64,000 bases of DNA from Lachnospiraceae bacterium (GCA_021770615.1 JAETQR010000012.1:1-64000); one strand, 5' to 3'. Positions 24,576 to 33,132 are shown, counted from the first letter of the stretch. Notes: generated by a model not told the origin, from the sequence alone. A program made the numbers and translations.

Positions 24576-25727
24576 TTAAAACGTTCCCATTACACATCTT
24601 CTCAGATCATAGGTCACCTCATTAAACAAATAGAAATTTTCGCGATTCCCAAAATGATAAATCGGAACACCTTCTATATCACCGGCCTCCTGCTGATCAA
24701 ACAAATAATTCATATTATAGTTAAGGCGGCAGGCCATATTCGGATCACCAAAATAATTATCTGCCCAGATCGCTGCCAGTTCATCCGCATGCGCTACATC
24801 ATCGATTTCGCTTGCGACCAGACATGCCGTATCCATCAAACGCTTTCTGATGTGCTCCCATCTTTCCTCGGCCTGTTGCTGTGCTCCTGCCAGCTTCATA
24901 AACCATTCAAAGATATACCAGGCACACTGCTCAAATATAAAACGGTTATAACGGCATTTATTGAGGACATATCCGTCACCGTCGCTCGCCATGTATTTAT
25001 ACCAGAATGCGGCCCCGCATACATCCGGCAGATGGGAGATTTGTCCATGTCCACAGGCGGTTAGGTCTCCCAGCCTGTCCGAAAAATGCTCAAGTCCTGC
25101 CCGTGCTCTCTCTTCGAGCCCGGAATCAAAAATCTTAATCAGCTTAGCCTTATTTTCCCATCCCTGGGATCCACTGAACCCATCATGGGCAAAAGTATCC
25201 GCAAACACATGAAGAAGCATACCAATCCTTATTAAGTCGCGGGTTCTCTGTAGCTGGCTCCCGGTACCCTGATTTTGGATCACGACCATATTTCCTATGA
25301 TCGCATCAATCGAATCATACAGGAAACTTCCGGGCAGGGCCGGTTTTGTCCGGAGAGTACTGCGGTCAGCCGGATCTTCCGTATAATCCTCCACAAAAAA
25401 GTGAAACGGGATAACACTCTCGAGCTGATAAAACTCCTTTCTCGCATCCAACAAACCAAACGACGTGATCGAAGGACAAATTTGGTAGTAGCCATCTCCT
25501 ATTTCTCCTACCATGCCGTTTTCCTTAAAATAATCTGACGGTTCATCCTGCACATAAATTTTTAACATATTCCCTTTCTTTGTGGCAAACTGCTCTCCTC
25601 TGAAAAAATCCGGCGTCACATCATCCACCATCTGGGATGTCAATGCGAGGATCTGTGCCTCCCCCTCAGTCAGCCCTGCTTCAATCGCCAATGCTTTAAC
25701 AAGATAGTAATGAAAATTAATATTCAT
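24576..25727 (-). CDS. DUF6765 protein (zinc phospholipase C-like)
   Basis: A 383-aa protein. NFHYYLVKALAIEAGLTEGEAQ and HVFADTFAHDGFSG (about 175-188) are typical of DUF6765, which resembles zinc-dependent phospholipase C/S1-P1 nuclease folds; conserved His and Asp residues (SQMVDDVTPDFF, HVFADTFAHDG) could bind metal. No signal peptide. The start at 25727 has AGGAGG 7 nt upstream. It is the first gene of the cassette operon. Confidence 0.75.
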   Translation of the reverse strand: MNINFHYYLVKALAIEAGLTEGEAQILALTSQMVDDVTPDFFRGEQFATKKGNMLKIYVQDEPSDYFKENGMVGEIGDGYYQICPSITSFGLLDARKEFYQLESVIPFHFFVEDYTEDPADRSTLRTKPALPGSFLYDSIDAIIGNMVVIQNQGTGSQLQRTRDLIRIGMLLHVFADTFAHDGFSGSQGWENKAKLIKIFDSGLEERARAGLEHFSDRLGDLTACGHGQISHLPDVCGAAFWYKYMASDGDGYVLNKCRYNRFIFEQCAWYIFEWFMKLAGAQQQAEERWEHIRKRLMDTACLVASEIDDVAHADELAAIWADNYFGDPNMACRLNYNMNYLFDQQEAGDIEGVPIYHFGNRENFYLFNEVTYDLRRCVMGTF

Positions 25728-25760
25728 CCTTTTTCCTCCTTTACTTTTCTCATACCCGGC

Positions 25761-25789
25761 TATGTACACATATTACAATATTGTGTTAA
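25761..25789 (-). promoter_or_regulatory. Candidate promoter of the DUF6765-to-CHAP operon
   Basis: On the minus strand TTAACA (25784-25789), 17 bp, TACATA (25761-25766), about 35 bp before the DUF6765 start. The match is moderate. Confidence 0.45.
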
Positions 25790-25832
25790 GTACAGATATC
25801 TAAAAACGCCGTTTACACACATCCTGCACAAC

Positions 25833-25883
25833 AAAAAAGAAGAAACCCGCCGGAATCCTGTCCGTCAGATTTCTTCTTTTTTT
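25833..25883. terminator. Bidirectional terminator
   Basis: AAAAAAGAAGAAA (25833-25845) pairs perfectly with TTTCTTCTTTTTT (25870-25882), with an inner GCCGG-type loop. It separates the PocR-MCP gene from the cassette operon. The 120 bp between it and the PocR-MCP stop has no gene. Confidence 0.8.
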
Positions 25884-26006
25884 AATCTGTCATAAAAATG
25901 GGCGTCAAAAAAGCCATAGCCCTCTGAAAAATCAGATATCAAAAATTTATTTGCATTTTTCCCTTGACAAAGTATCCATATTATTGTATTGCGTTAAGTA
26001 GAAAAA

Positions 26007-26789
26007 TCAATAATCATTCGCCTCTGCCATCGCTTCAATCGTTTCCGTCAAATTATGTAAAGACTCGCTGATCGAGGCATTGATTTCTGATGAATCCGAA
26101 GAAAGTTTACCAACCTGGGAAGCTACAACAGCAAAACCTCTTCCTGCCTCGCCCGCTCTCGCCGCCTCGATCGAAGCGTTGAGGGAAAGCATTTTCTGCT
26201 TTGATTCGATCTTAGCCAGATTTTCTGACTTCCCGTTTAATTCATGGATCAGATCCACTGCCTCTTTTATCTCGTTGTCAAGAAGAGAGATAAGTCTTTC
26301 ATTTTTGGTCTTCATATACTCAAAGTTAACAAGCTGATTTACAACATCGCCCAGAAGTTTTGCCGATGCGCGAATGCTCTCCTCTGTCCGTATCGGAATC
26401 TTGCGAAGTGCTTCGATATAAGCATCCGGATCAATTCCAAACTCTTTGGCAAGCTCCCGGAACTTTTCCTCATCCGGCTCTTCCGGAAGAATCTGTCCCC
26501 CAATGATCTTTCCTACGATTTCATCCTTTACTTTTATATCAATACTAAAATCCATAAGCCCTGCATGGCAAAAATAAGTACCGGAACATTCTGTGTCACA
26601 TTTCACACACCGTCTCATTCCTTCCGCAGAACCACGGGTATACTTGATACAAAAATCCGTAAATCCCACCTCGCCGGTAATATAATTTCCCTCGGCATCT
26701 GTTGCGATCGTCGCCATTCCCGTCGCTAACGACCACTCTTTCATGATCTGTTCCAGCAGTTTCGTGTCAAAAAACTCTTTTAATTCCAC
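26007..26789 (-). CDS. PocR sensory domain fused to a short chemoreceptor tip
   Basis: A 260-aa soluble protein. Residues ~1-160 form a PocR-type ligand domain, with the cysteine cluster CIKYTRG...[18 protein letters not shown]. After a short coiled coil comes a truncated MCP signalling hairpin ([20 protein letters not shown]) with short arms. No transmembrane helix or HAMP. The start is a GTG at 26789, with GAGGGG upstream and exact fit to the PocR domain start; the longer frame to 26864 lacks a ribosome site. It may signal from the cytoplasm to an array through CheW/CheA, not present here. Confidence 0.85.
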   Translation of the reverse strand: MELKEFFDTKLLEQIMKEWSLATGMATIATDAEGNYITGEVGFTDFCIKYTRGSAEGMRRCVKCDTECSGTYFCHAGLMDFSIDIKVKDEIVGKIIGGQILPEEPDEEKFRELAKEFGIDPDAYIEALRKIPIRTEESIRASAKLLGDVVNQLVNFEYMKTKNERLISLLDNEIKEAVDLIHELNGKSENLAKIESKQKMLSLNASIEAARAGEAGRGFAVVASQVGKLSSDSSEINASISESLHNLTETIEAMAEANDY

Positions 26790-26950
26790 ATTATCCCCTC
26801 TTTTCCAGATTTTTCCTCCTCCGGATATGGGGTGAACACCACCATCCAGATCCGGCACTTGCATAAAACTTATGCTATTATCTTAACACATTTTTCTCCC
26901 AAAGTAAACAATCCGCCTCGTACAAGATGAATTAAATGCTCAATATTGTA

Positions 26951-27973
26951 CTAACGGATCAAATACTTTCGCATAACATCCGATAATTTCTGAAAATTCA
27001 ACGGCTTTGCAATATGCATATCCATGCCGGCTTTAAACGAGAGCCGGATATCCTCTGCAAAAATATAGGCAGTCATGGCGACGATCGGCACCACTTTAGC
27101 ATCCTTGCGCTCCAGGGCCCGGATCTTTCTGGTCGCCTCATTCCCATCCATAACCGGCATCTGTATATCCATAAAAACAAGGTCATAATACCCCTCTTCC
27201 GATTCCCGGAACATCTCAAATGCCTTTTCGCCATTTGCCGCCGTATCGACACTCGCCCCCGTCTGCCGCAGCAATTCACACGCAAGCTCCATATTTATAG
27301 TATTATCCTCTACCAGTAAAATGTGCTTATCCGTATATTCTTTCCGGGACAGCGATTCCCCGCTATCATGAAAAGTATCTTCAAATCCAATCTCCGGCTG
27401 TTCAAATACTGATTTTTCATTTTGGCCATACTCTTCCTTGTATTCCATGGCAGACAATAATTTACTATTTGCCTTTTTAACATCATCCACTGCATTTACA
27501 GCCACAAGCAGTGTATCCGAGAGTTCATGCTCCATCGTCGTATCCAGCACAAGGAGAACTCCCCTTCCCTCTTCGCATGGTACCGCTTTCACCTGGATCC
27601 AACGGGTCTCATTAAGAGAACCATTATAATACTCATACTCTCTCTGAACAGACAGCTTTAGATTTCCATCCAGAAAATCCCTTACAAACTCATCCTCCAG
27701 CGAGAAATTTAATTTTTCAAACAGATATCTTACATCCTTACAGACACGTTGCTTATCGATCCCAAACAGCCAACTGACGCTGTCCGAAACATATTCTACG
27801 GTTTTCTTTTCGGGAACGTAAACTAGCAACATCATATCTGTGTTATTTGTAACATCATCGAGAACCTTGTCACGACGACGTCTTTCTCTTCTGCCAGCTA
27901 CTACCATATACCTGCCCATGATGGCAATCGCCACTAATGCACAGCAAAATAGTATAAATATTACTTCTCTCAT
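26951..27973 (-). CDS. Membrane PAS protein with C-terminal receiver domain
   Basis: A 340-aa protein: one N-terminal transmembrane helix (about 4-21), a PAS-like sensor (~40-160, YVSDSVSWLFGIDK), a linker, and a receiver domain (~225-340). In the receiver the acidic pair VEDN, phosphoacceptor DIQMPVMDG, MTAY threonine and AKPLN lysine are intact. No histidine kinase core is between them, unlike the hybrid kinases with this order. The start at 27973 follows AGGGGGA. Confidence 0.85.
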   Translation of the reverse strand: MREVIFILFCCALVAIAIMGRYMVVAGRRERRRRDKVLDDVTNNTDMMLLVYVPEKKTVEYVSDSVSWLFGIDKQRVCKDVRYLFEKLNFSLEDEFVRDFLDGNLKLSVQREYEYYNGSLNETRWIQVKAVPCEEGRGVLLVLDTTMEHELSDTLLVAVNAVDDVKKANSKLLSAMEYKEEYGQNEKSVFEQPEIGFEDTFHDSGESLSRKEYTDKHILLVEDNTINMELACELLRQTGASVDTAANGEKAFEMFRESEEGYYDLVFMDIQMPVMDGNEATRKIRALERKDAKVVPIVAMTAYIFAEDIRLSFKAGMDMHIAKPLNFQKLSDVMRKYLIR

Positions 27974-28088
27974 AGTATCCCCCTGATTTGGATTATCTTG
28001 CTTTCTTACGAACTGTGTCTTCATTATTTAATCATATGCTACTTATTATAACACGGTTTTCGTCAGATATCCAGTCTTTCCCGACTCA

Positions 28089-28145
28089 AATAAAACCCAG
28101 TTTCGACAAAAATGTCTCTCAGCTGGGTTTTATTTTCAACTTTTT
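28089..28145. terminator. Terminator after the flavodoxin-like gene
   Basis: AAAACCCAG (28092-28100) pairs with CTGGGTTTT (28133-28141); T/A-rich on both sides, so it can stop transcription in either direction. Confidence 0.8.
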
Positions 28146-28156
28146 TAGTTATCCCT

Positions 28157-28774
28157 TCATCTTATAAAATGTGTCGATATCCTCTCTTCTTTTTCCGGAA
28201 GACCGAACTGCTCTTTCCCGAGGGCAATACTTTTCATCAGAAAAGACATATTCCGCGCAAGGGCACGCATCGTCTGGAGTCCCTCTCCGTCCTGCTCTGC
28301 CTCCCCGGCTGCCCTTCCATGAACGCTGTTCCAGTACTGACTCGATGCAACCGGCATTCCGCAGATCGTAAAATATTTGTTCAGTTCATCAAATGTGGCA
28401 GACAGTCCACCCCGTCTCGCTGCCACGACACCCGCCCCGACTTTCATCGTTTTATCAAATGGCGTACTGTAAAAGAGACGGTCAAGAAAAGAAATCAGCG
28501 TGCCATTGGCTGACGCATAATATACCGGACTTCCGACAACCAGACCATCGCACTCCTCAAACTTCGGCGCCGCTTCATTTACCATGTCATCAAACACGCA
28601 TTTCCCCGCATTCATACAAGAACCACAGGCGATACAGCCACGTATGTCCTGGTTTCCCACCTGAATGATCTCCGTCTCAATTCCCTCTCCGGAAAACACT
28701 TTCTCCATCTCATGTAAGGCAATCGACGTGTTTCCATTCGCACGGGGACTTCCATTTACCATTAATACTTTCAT
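28157..28774 (-). CDS. Flavodoxin-like NAD(P)H-dependent FMN reductase family protein
   Basis: A 205-aa flavodoxin-fold protein. NGSPRANGNTSIAL (about 6-19) is the FMN phosphate loop and GSPVYYASANGTLISFLDR the flavin-contacting segment. CIACGSCMNAGKC forms a four-cysteine cluster, seen in iron-sulfur flavoproteins. The start at 28774 has GGAGGATC upstream. Redox partner unknown; monocistronic. Confidence 0.88.
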   Translation of the reverse strand: MKVLMVNGSPRANGNTSIALHEMEKVFSGEGIETEIIQVGNQDIRGCIACGSCMNAGKCVFDDMVNEAAPKFEECDGLVVGSPVYYASANGTLISFLDRLFYSTPFDKTMKVGAGVVAARRGGLSATFDELNKYFTICGMPVASSQYWNSVHGRAAGEAEQDGEGLQTMRALARNMSFLMKSIALGKEQFGLPEKEERISTHFIR

Positions 28775-28884
28775 TATGATCCTCCATTCATTTATCCATT
28801 CTATTATCATGCATATTATCACAAACATATTTTTATGGCAAGAAAAACCGGTTTCTCATATTTGTATGGTTACGTAAAATTGAT

Positions 28885-28913
28885 TTGTGTTTGTAAAAAA
28901 AATCATATATACT
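28885..28913 (+). promoter_or_regulatory. Promoter of the lipoprotein gene at 28967
   Basis: TTGTGT (28885-28890), 17 bp, TATACT (28908-28913), about 45 bp before the ribosome site. Confidence 0.65.
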
Positions 28914-28966
28914 ATTAATATGGTATTGGTAAAATAACAGATTTATTTGAGAAAGAGGAAAACCAT

Positions 28967-30085
28967 ATGAAACGCTGCAAATTTTCAATCGTCATTATCA
29001 GCGGGTGTTTCTTTCTGTTAACCGCCTGTGGAAATGTACAGACCGGAACACAGCCTGAAACATGGACAACGGATCCAAGTACGGTCTCCACACCTGCGGT
29101 GAGCGGCAGGCAGGAAAACACTCCAACCCGGATCCCGGACTCCGCCGCCACAGAACTTCCAATGAAAAAAACAGAACACAAAATAAAAGAAACCAAACTG
29201 GTCGTACCTGGATACAGCACTTATTTTTACGTTAATAATAATGCTGAAATCATTGCAGACGACCCACATTTTATCGACACAAACCAGCCCGCCACCGGTT
29301 TTATTTTATCGGACAGCAGATGGGAAAAGAAAAAAACTCCCTTTGATGCTGCGAGAAAAAACGGAAAGATCACTTCCATCTCTTTCGTGATACAGCGTCC
29401 AAATGGAGATTATGTTTTTATCAATGGAGACGATGAAATCGTGCGTATGTCGGAAAAGGGTGAGATCAAATACCGGATTACTTCAAAACAGCTTTTCCCG
29501 CAAAACCGGCTGCTGTCTTCCATGACTTATCTTGGGGAAGGAAAAGCGCTCCTGCAGTCTCAGGATGATTTTTTTAATACCCATATTTATGCGCGACAGG
29601 ATAGCAGCATCATACATCTCGACTGTGTGGATCTCAAAACAGGAAAAATAGAGAAATCATACCCCGATGGATGGCGGTTATGCGGCTCCACAGATAAAGA
29701 TTCATTTTTTGCTGAGAAAGAAAAGAAAATCGCTAAAATAAAGACAGCCACCGGTGAATTTGTAAGGAAATATTCTACCGAAGCGATCTGGTCTGAGAGC
29801 GAGCAGGACATGGCAACCGATGAAGAAGAGAATTTCTTCCATAATTATGCGATCACATGGTCTGCTTTTGATGGAAAATTATATGCCAAACACGTAGGAG
29901 GTATTTTTGAGCTCGATGAAGAGACTCTTTGCTGGAAGCAGCTCATCAGTCCCAAAGATGATTTTACAATGGGACCGATGTATAATAATACCTTTGCGTT
30001 ACTGGATAAAAACAAAGCATTACTCATGGCTTACCGCTGTGATGATGAAAGTGCGACCGACTGCTGCCTGTACGAATGGGAGTAG
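28967..30085 (+). CDS. Hypothetical lipoprotein
   Basis: A 372-aa protein with a lipoprotein signal peptide; lipobox LTAC with Cys at about 22. A Thr/Pro-rich linker (~25-65) follows, then a beta-rich domain with short repeated strands (GDYVFINGDDEIVRMSEKGEIKYRI) suggestive of a small beta-propeller. Function unknown. AGAGGAAA precedes the start. It lies directly upstream of sigK, in the same direction, with no terminator seen between them. Confidence 0.8.
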   Translation: MKRCKFSIVIISGCFFLLTACGNVQTGTQPETWTTDPSTVSTPAVSGRQENTPTRIPDSAATELPMKKTEHKIKETKLVVPGYSTYFYVNNNAEIIADDPHFIDTNQPATGFILSDSRWEKKKTPFDAARKNGKITSISFVIQRPNGDYVFINGDDEIVRMSEKGEIKYRITSKQLFPQNRLLSSMTYLGEGKALLQSQDDFFNTHIYARQDSSIIHLDCVDLKTGKIEKSYPDGWRLCGSTDKDSFFAEKEKKIAKIKTATGEFVRKYSTEAIWSESEQDMATDEEENFFHNYAITWSAFDGKLYAKHVGGIFELDEETLCWKQLISPKDDFTMGPMYNNTFALLDKNKALLMAYRCDDESATDCCLYEWE

Positions 30086-30202
30086 TCTGGAAAAGGGCAG
30101 TTCTCTCCCACTTTTCTCCCAAAATTTTTCCCACATTGCCAGGCACTATTGGACACCAAACCTCATAAACTAAGATTAACGTATGTTTCTGAGGTGTTTT
30201 CA

Positions 30203-30490
30203 TTGCAATCATTTCCCACCCCCCTTTCCGCTAACGAGGAGGCGGAATACATACGACGTTTCGAAAATGGAGATATGGAGGCCAGAAAAATCCTCATTGA
30301 ACGAAATCTGCGTCTGGTCGCCTATCTTGTGAAAAAATATAACAACAGTGAACACAGTCAGGAAGATCTGATCTCCATCGGCACGATCGGACTTATCAAA
30401 GCGATCGACAGCTATAAGCAGGGCAAGGGCGTCCGGCTCGCCACTTATGCGTCGAGGTGTATCGACAATGCGATACAACGCTTTGGCTAA
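30203..30490 (+). CDS. sigK: Sigma-K, 5' part, interrupted by the intervening element
   Basis: Codes for sigma region 1.2-2: [49 protein letters not shown]. The true frame ends at the attL core; the last seven codons (AIQRFG and stop) belong to the element. The TTG start at 30203 has GAGGTG 7 nt upstream. Joining at the 13-bp repeats to 54689-55074 gives a 217-aa protein matching mature SigK in length. Even the longer frame from ATG 30149 has no hydrophobic pro-sequence. Sigma-K drives late mother-cell gene expression (spore coat, cell lysis). CATAAACT at 30163-30170 could be a sigma-E -10 box, but its -35 match is weak. Confidence 0.93.
   Translation: MQSFPTPLSANEEAEYIRRFENGDMEARKILIERNLRLVAYLVKKYNNSEHSQEDLISIGTIGLIKAIDSYKQGKGVRLATYASRCIDNAIQRFG
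30458..30470 (+). repeat. attL core of the sigK element
   Basis: TGTATCGACAATG. With the next bases it forms TGTATCG-ACAATG-CGATACA, a perfect 7-bp inverted repeat (30458-30477), a plausible half-site arrangement for the recombinase. Confidence 0.85.
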
Positions 30491-30800
30491 ATTGGGGGAA
30501 ATCGGGACAGTCCGGATTCCTGACTGGCATGAGGTACGAAGAAACTCTGGCAACTGGAAGAAAAGACAGTTGGAAAACGTCGATCTCTCCAAAGTGTCCG
30601 GTCGTCTCCGATTTCACCGCATCCAAAACAGTGTAAGCTGTTCCGAGTTGGACAAGCATCTTGGCTTTACGAAAGGTTCCTACCGCAGAAGTTTTGAATC
30701 GCCGGGACATGAGCCGAGTGATTTGGAGAAAGTCAAGAAAATCCTTTTGCATTCGTCCGAACATAAAATTTGTTTTGTTGTAAACAAGTCATGTTTATGA
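30471..30800 (+). CDS. Stranded 3' extension of the serine recombinase frame
   Basis: An open frame of 109 codons that starts at the ATG inside the attL core. The core ATG at 54686-54688 is in the recombinase reading frame, so in a circular element the recombinase would read on without a stop into this segment. The product part has an HTH-like stretch ([23 protein letters not shown]...EKVKKILLH). In the integrated form no ribosome site precedes it, so it is probably silent. Alternatively it is an unrelated or chance frame. Confidence 0.5.
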   Translation, partial: RYNALAKLGEIGTVRIPDWHEVRRNSGNWKKRQLENVDLSKVSGRLRFHRIQNSVSCSELDKHLGFTKGSYRRSFESPGHEPSDLEKVKKILLHSSEHKICFVVNKSCL

Positions 30801-30829
30801 TAAAATAGGATATAGTAAAAGAGAGGTGT

Positions 30830-31018
30830 ATGAATATGATTGGACAGATGACGAAATATAGAGAATATCTTGAAAAAACATATGAGCCAATAGATTCAAA
30901 ACAATTAGCATATTATGTAGATATGCGGGGATTGCGAGATTATGCCAGACTGAAAGGAGTGCCTATTGCAGAGCTTTCCGATAATGAAAAGAGTAAATTT
31001 CTTATAAAAAGGAAGTAA
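30830..31018 (+). CDS. Small hypothetical protein
   Basis: A 62-aa soluble, charged, mostly helical protein (MTKYREYLEKTYEPIDSKQL... SDNEKSKFLIKRK). AGAGAGGTG precedes the start; a TATAAAATAGGATATAG stretch upstream could hold a -10 box. Not recognised. It leads the toxin-antitoxin group at the left end of the element. Confidence 0.5.
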   Translation: MNMIGQMTKYREYLEKTYEPIDSKQLAYYVDMRGLRDYARLKGVPIAELSDNEKSKFLIKRK

Positions 31019-31194
31019 AACAAGCGATAGACCTCTAATTGCTAAAATGAAAAGAATAAAAATATTAAATCAGTGAACGAATAATGGAGTTTTCCCAAAA
31101 TGAGGAACTCCAACACAACTATGAACAATCTCTTGTTGAAAAGAGTGTGCCTTACAATGAGGTGTTTTATGAACTTGAAAGGAAGTGTATAACC

Positions 31195-31407
31195 ATGAGT
31201 GACAGAGAATTGGCAAAAAGCCTTATTGACAAAATCCCTGAAAGTCGTTTGTTTTATGTACTATCGTATTTACAGGGAGCGGCAGTCCCAGACGAAACTC
31301 CGAATGCGGATACACTGGAAGCATTTGCGGAACTGGAAAACGGCGGTGGACATAAGTTTACCGGCACCACAGAACAGCTCTTTGCGGAATTGATGGAGGA
31401 TTTATAA
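31195..31407 (+). CDS. Antitoxin of a YafQ-type toxin-antitoxin pair
   Basis: A 70-aa protein with the N-terminal pattern of small Firmicutes antitoxins (MSDRELAKSLIDKIPESRLFYVLSYLQGA) and a C-terminal toxin-wrapping tail (GGHKFTGTTEQLFAELMEDL). GAAAGGAAGTG precedes the start. The frame is open upstream to 31084, where it encodes LQHNYEQSLVEKSVPYNEVFYELE, a remnant of a second antitoxin family also found at 31.83 kb. The stop is immediately followed by the toxin ATG. Confidence 0.75.
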   Translation: MSDRELAKSLIDKIPESRLFYVLSYLQGAAVPDETPNADTLEAFAELENGGGHKFTGTTEQLFAELMEDL

Positions 31408-31680
31408 ATGCTTGATGTAAGATACTCCACCAAATTTAAAAAAGACTTTAAAATCTGTGGGAAACGCCACTATAAAATGGAACAATTACAACAGATAATC
31501 GACATTTTACGTATCCCAGACTCACTACCACCCCAAAATTCTGATCATAATTTAACTGGTAATCATATTGGGTATCGAGAATGCCACATCGCATCAGACT
31601 GGCTGTTAATTTACCGCAGAAATGACGATGAACTTTTGTTACACCGGACTGGAACACACGCTGATTTGTTTGGTATGTAG
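31408..31680 (+). CDS. YafQ/RelE-family mRNA interferase toxin
   Basis: A 90-aa RelE-superfamily protein of the YafQ branch: YSTKFKKDFKICGKRHYKMEQL, then DHNLTGNHIGYRECHIASDWLLIYRRNDDELLLHRTGTHADLF. The conserved late His residues and the WLLIYR core are intact, so a ribosome-dependent RNase is expected. Starts one base after the antitoxin stop. Confidence 0.85.
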   Translation: MLDVRYSTKFKKDFKICGKRHYKMEQLQQIIDILRIPDSLPPQNSDHNLTGNHIGYRECHIASDWLLIYRRNDDELLLHRTGTHADLFGM

Positions 31681-31836
31681 ATAGACTGTATAAGAACAAT
31701 TTCGCAGGAATCTTTTACAGACAAAAATATTGCAAACCCTTTTAATGGAGTTCCCCAAAAACGAGGAACTCCAAACTTTTTCTAAGCACAAGGTAATACA
31801 ATGTAATACAATAATTTTGAAAGTGAGGTGTTCTCA

Positions 31837-32070
31837 TTGACACTTCCGCAAAAACCACGCACAATAGACACTATGTCAGATGCTGAACTAAACACAAAAC
31901 TCCAGCACAGTTATGAGCAATCCCTTGCCGGAGAAGGCGTGCCTTTTAATGAGGTATTTGATGAACTCGATCTCATATGTGAACTACATGACGGTCGACG
32001 CTCCGGAGAGGAAGATGGATATGTCCCCTCCGATGATGTGCGGACATATTTTCATGGTGAAGGACAATGA
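31837..32070 (+). CDS. RelB/DinJ-like antitoxin, probable orphan
   Basis: A 77-aa protein; LNTKLQHSYEQSLAGEGVPFNEVFDELD is typical of RelB/DinJ-type antitoxins and is paralogous to the segment at 31.1 kb. A TTG start at 31837 follows GAGGTG. The C-terminal part is unusual (DGRRSGEEDGYVPSDDV). Its partner toxin appears reduced: an ATGA overlap leads into only 28 codons (32067-32153). Upstream at 31746-31772, GGAGTTCC/GGAACTCC forms a hairpin. Confidence 0.55.
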   Translation: MTLPQKPRTIDTMSDAELNTKLQHSYEQSLAGEGVPFNEVFDELDLICELHDGRRSGEEDGYVPSDDVRTYFHGEGQ

Positions 32071-32153
32071 GATATCAAGAAATGCACTTTGACCTGCTCA
32101 ACATTAAGAATATAAACTGGTCTTACCATGAAAAAACTGATTATGCTTTATAA
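32067..32153 (+). pseudogene. 28-codon remnant after the RelB-like antitoxin
   Basis: MRYQEMHFDLLNIKN... starts in an ATGA overlap with the antitoxin gene, as a toxin gene would, but stops after 28 codons. It is too short for a RelE fold. Probably a decayed toxin start. Confidence 0.3.
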
Positions 32154-32407
32154 ATATAATCAACTTCAACTTTTTTTCCAGTAACTACTTCAATGGCAGC
32201 TTTGATATGTACATTATACTTTGCTTTCAGAAAGTCGATACATTCTCCCTGGATTTCTTTATCGATTTCAAATGTAACAATTCCATCTTCAAATGAAAAA
32301 ACTTCTAAAGGTTCAACAAAAGTGCGGATCACAGGTCCGGTAATGGCACCTTCCTCCTTCAGATAAGCAACAATATTGTTCCATTTCGTTTTTATTTCGT
32401 TTTCCAT
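32141..32407 (-). CDS. Stand-alone DnaA N-terminal-like domain protein
   Basis: An 88-aa protein that resembles the DnaA N-terminal domain (domain I) and nothing else: WNNIVAYLKEEGAI, then VEPLEVFSFEDGIVTFEID, then LKAKYNVHIKAAIEVVTGKKVEVDYIY. In DnaA this domain binds DnaB and regulators. The start at 32407 is preceded by AGGTAGGTG. It could act as a decoy or partner of host initiation or helicase proteins; that is inference. Confidence 0.65.
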   Translation of the reverse strand: MENEIKTKWNNIVAYLKEEGAITGPVIRTFVEPLEVFSFEDGIVTFEIDKEIQGECIDFLKAKYNVHIKAAIEVVTGKKVEVDYIYKA

Positions 32408-32526
32408 AAAAAACACCTACCTAACTAATAAAAAATTGAAATAAAGATATAAACATATTTCTATATTCCACCTCAAAATAAACGTTTTTTAATAAGATAT
32501 TTGCAAATTTATAAATTGGTATCCCA

Positions 32527-32838
32527 TTATAATAAGTTTTTGTATTCCTGCCTTCCATCTACAATAGCGTATATGGTTACAACTCTTTCATCGCTATTTA
32601 CTTTGTAAAATACCAGATGTCTTTCCACAACAACAACTCTATATCCCTGCTTCCGCAAAATTGAATACCTGGGTATACTGCCGGACAATGGAAAATCCTC
32701 TAACCTCTTTACCGCCTTTTCTATTTTGCCCAAATAATCAAGTGCTATATCTATACTCCCCGAATCATCCGCAATATAGAAAATAATATTCCTCAATTGT
32801 TCATCTGCCTGATCTGTCCTGACAATTTTATACTTCAT
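32527..32838 (-). CDS. ParE/RelE-family toxin
   Basis: A 103-aa RelE/ParE-fold toxin: VRTDQADEQLRNIIFYIADDSGS, LEDFPLSGSIPRY, GYRVVVVERHLVFYKVN and the C-terminal IYAIVDGRQEYKNLL are typical. It overlaps the antitoxin gene by 11 nt, which implies coupling. Confidence 0.88.
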   Translation of the reverse strand: MKYKIVRTDQADEQLRNIIFYIADDSGSIDIALDYLGKIEKAVKRLEDFPLSGSIPRYSILRKQGYRVVVVERHLVFYKVNSDERVVTIYAIVDGRQEYKNLL

Positions 32839-33109
32839 TGTTTTTCCTCTCTATCAGGGATTTCCTTATATCATCAAATGTATTCTGCATTGGTGCTACT
32901 CTTCCGTTCACAACATCCTCTTCCGCCCCTGCCAGCATTCGTAGCAATTCCAATTCAGACTTCATCTGGTAAAAATCCTGTAATCCTAAAATTGCCGTAT
33001 CTCCACGTCCATTCACTGTAATAATTACCGGATTCCTTTCCTCATGGCATTGCCTGGATATTTCACTATAATGGTTTCGTAAATCGGATGATGGTCTGAT
33101 TGCTTCCAT
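32828..33109 (-). CDS. Phd/YefM-family antitoxin
   Basis: A 93-aa Phd/YefM antitoxin: IRPSSDLRNHYSEISRQCHEERNPVIITVNGRGDTAILGLQDFYQM is the DNA-binding N-terminal domain; the C-terminal helix should wrap the toxin. The start at 33109 has GGGAGGTG upstream. It should autoregulate through the palindrome overlapping its promoter. Confidence 0.9.
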   Translation of the reverse strand: MEAIRPSSDLRNHYSEISRQCHEERNPVIITVNGRGDTAILGLQDFYQMKSELELLRMLAGAEEDVVNGRVAPMQNTFDDIRKSLIERKNNEV

Positions 33110-33132
33110 AATAAACACCTCCCTCGCATTTT

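Noticed and set aside
25974..26002. Plus-strand TTGACA-17-TATTGC promoter
   Set aside because: It would read only antisense to the PocR-MCP gene; the -10 box is poor. Possibly antisense, but unsupported.
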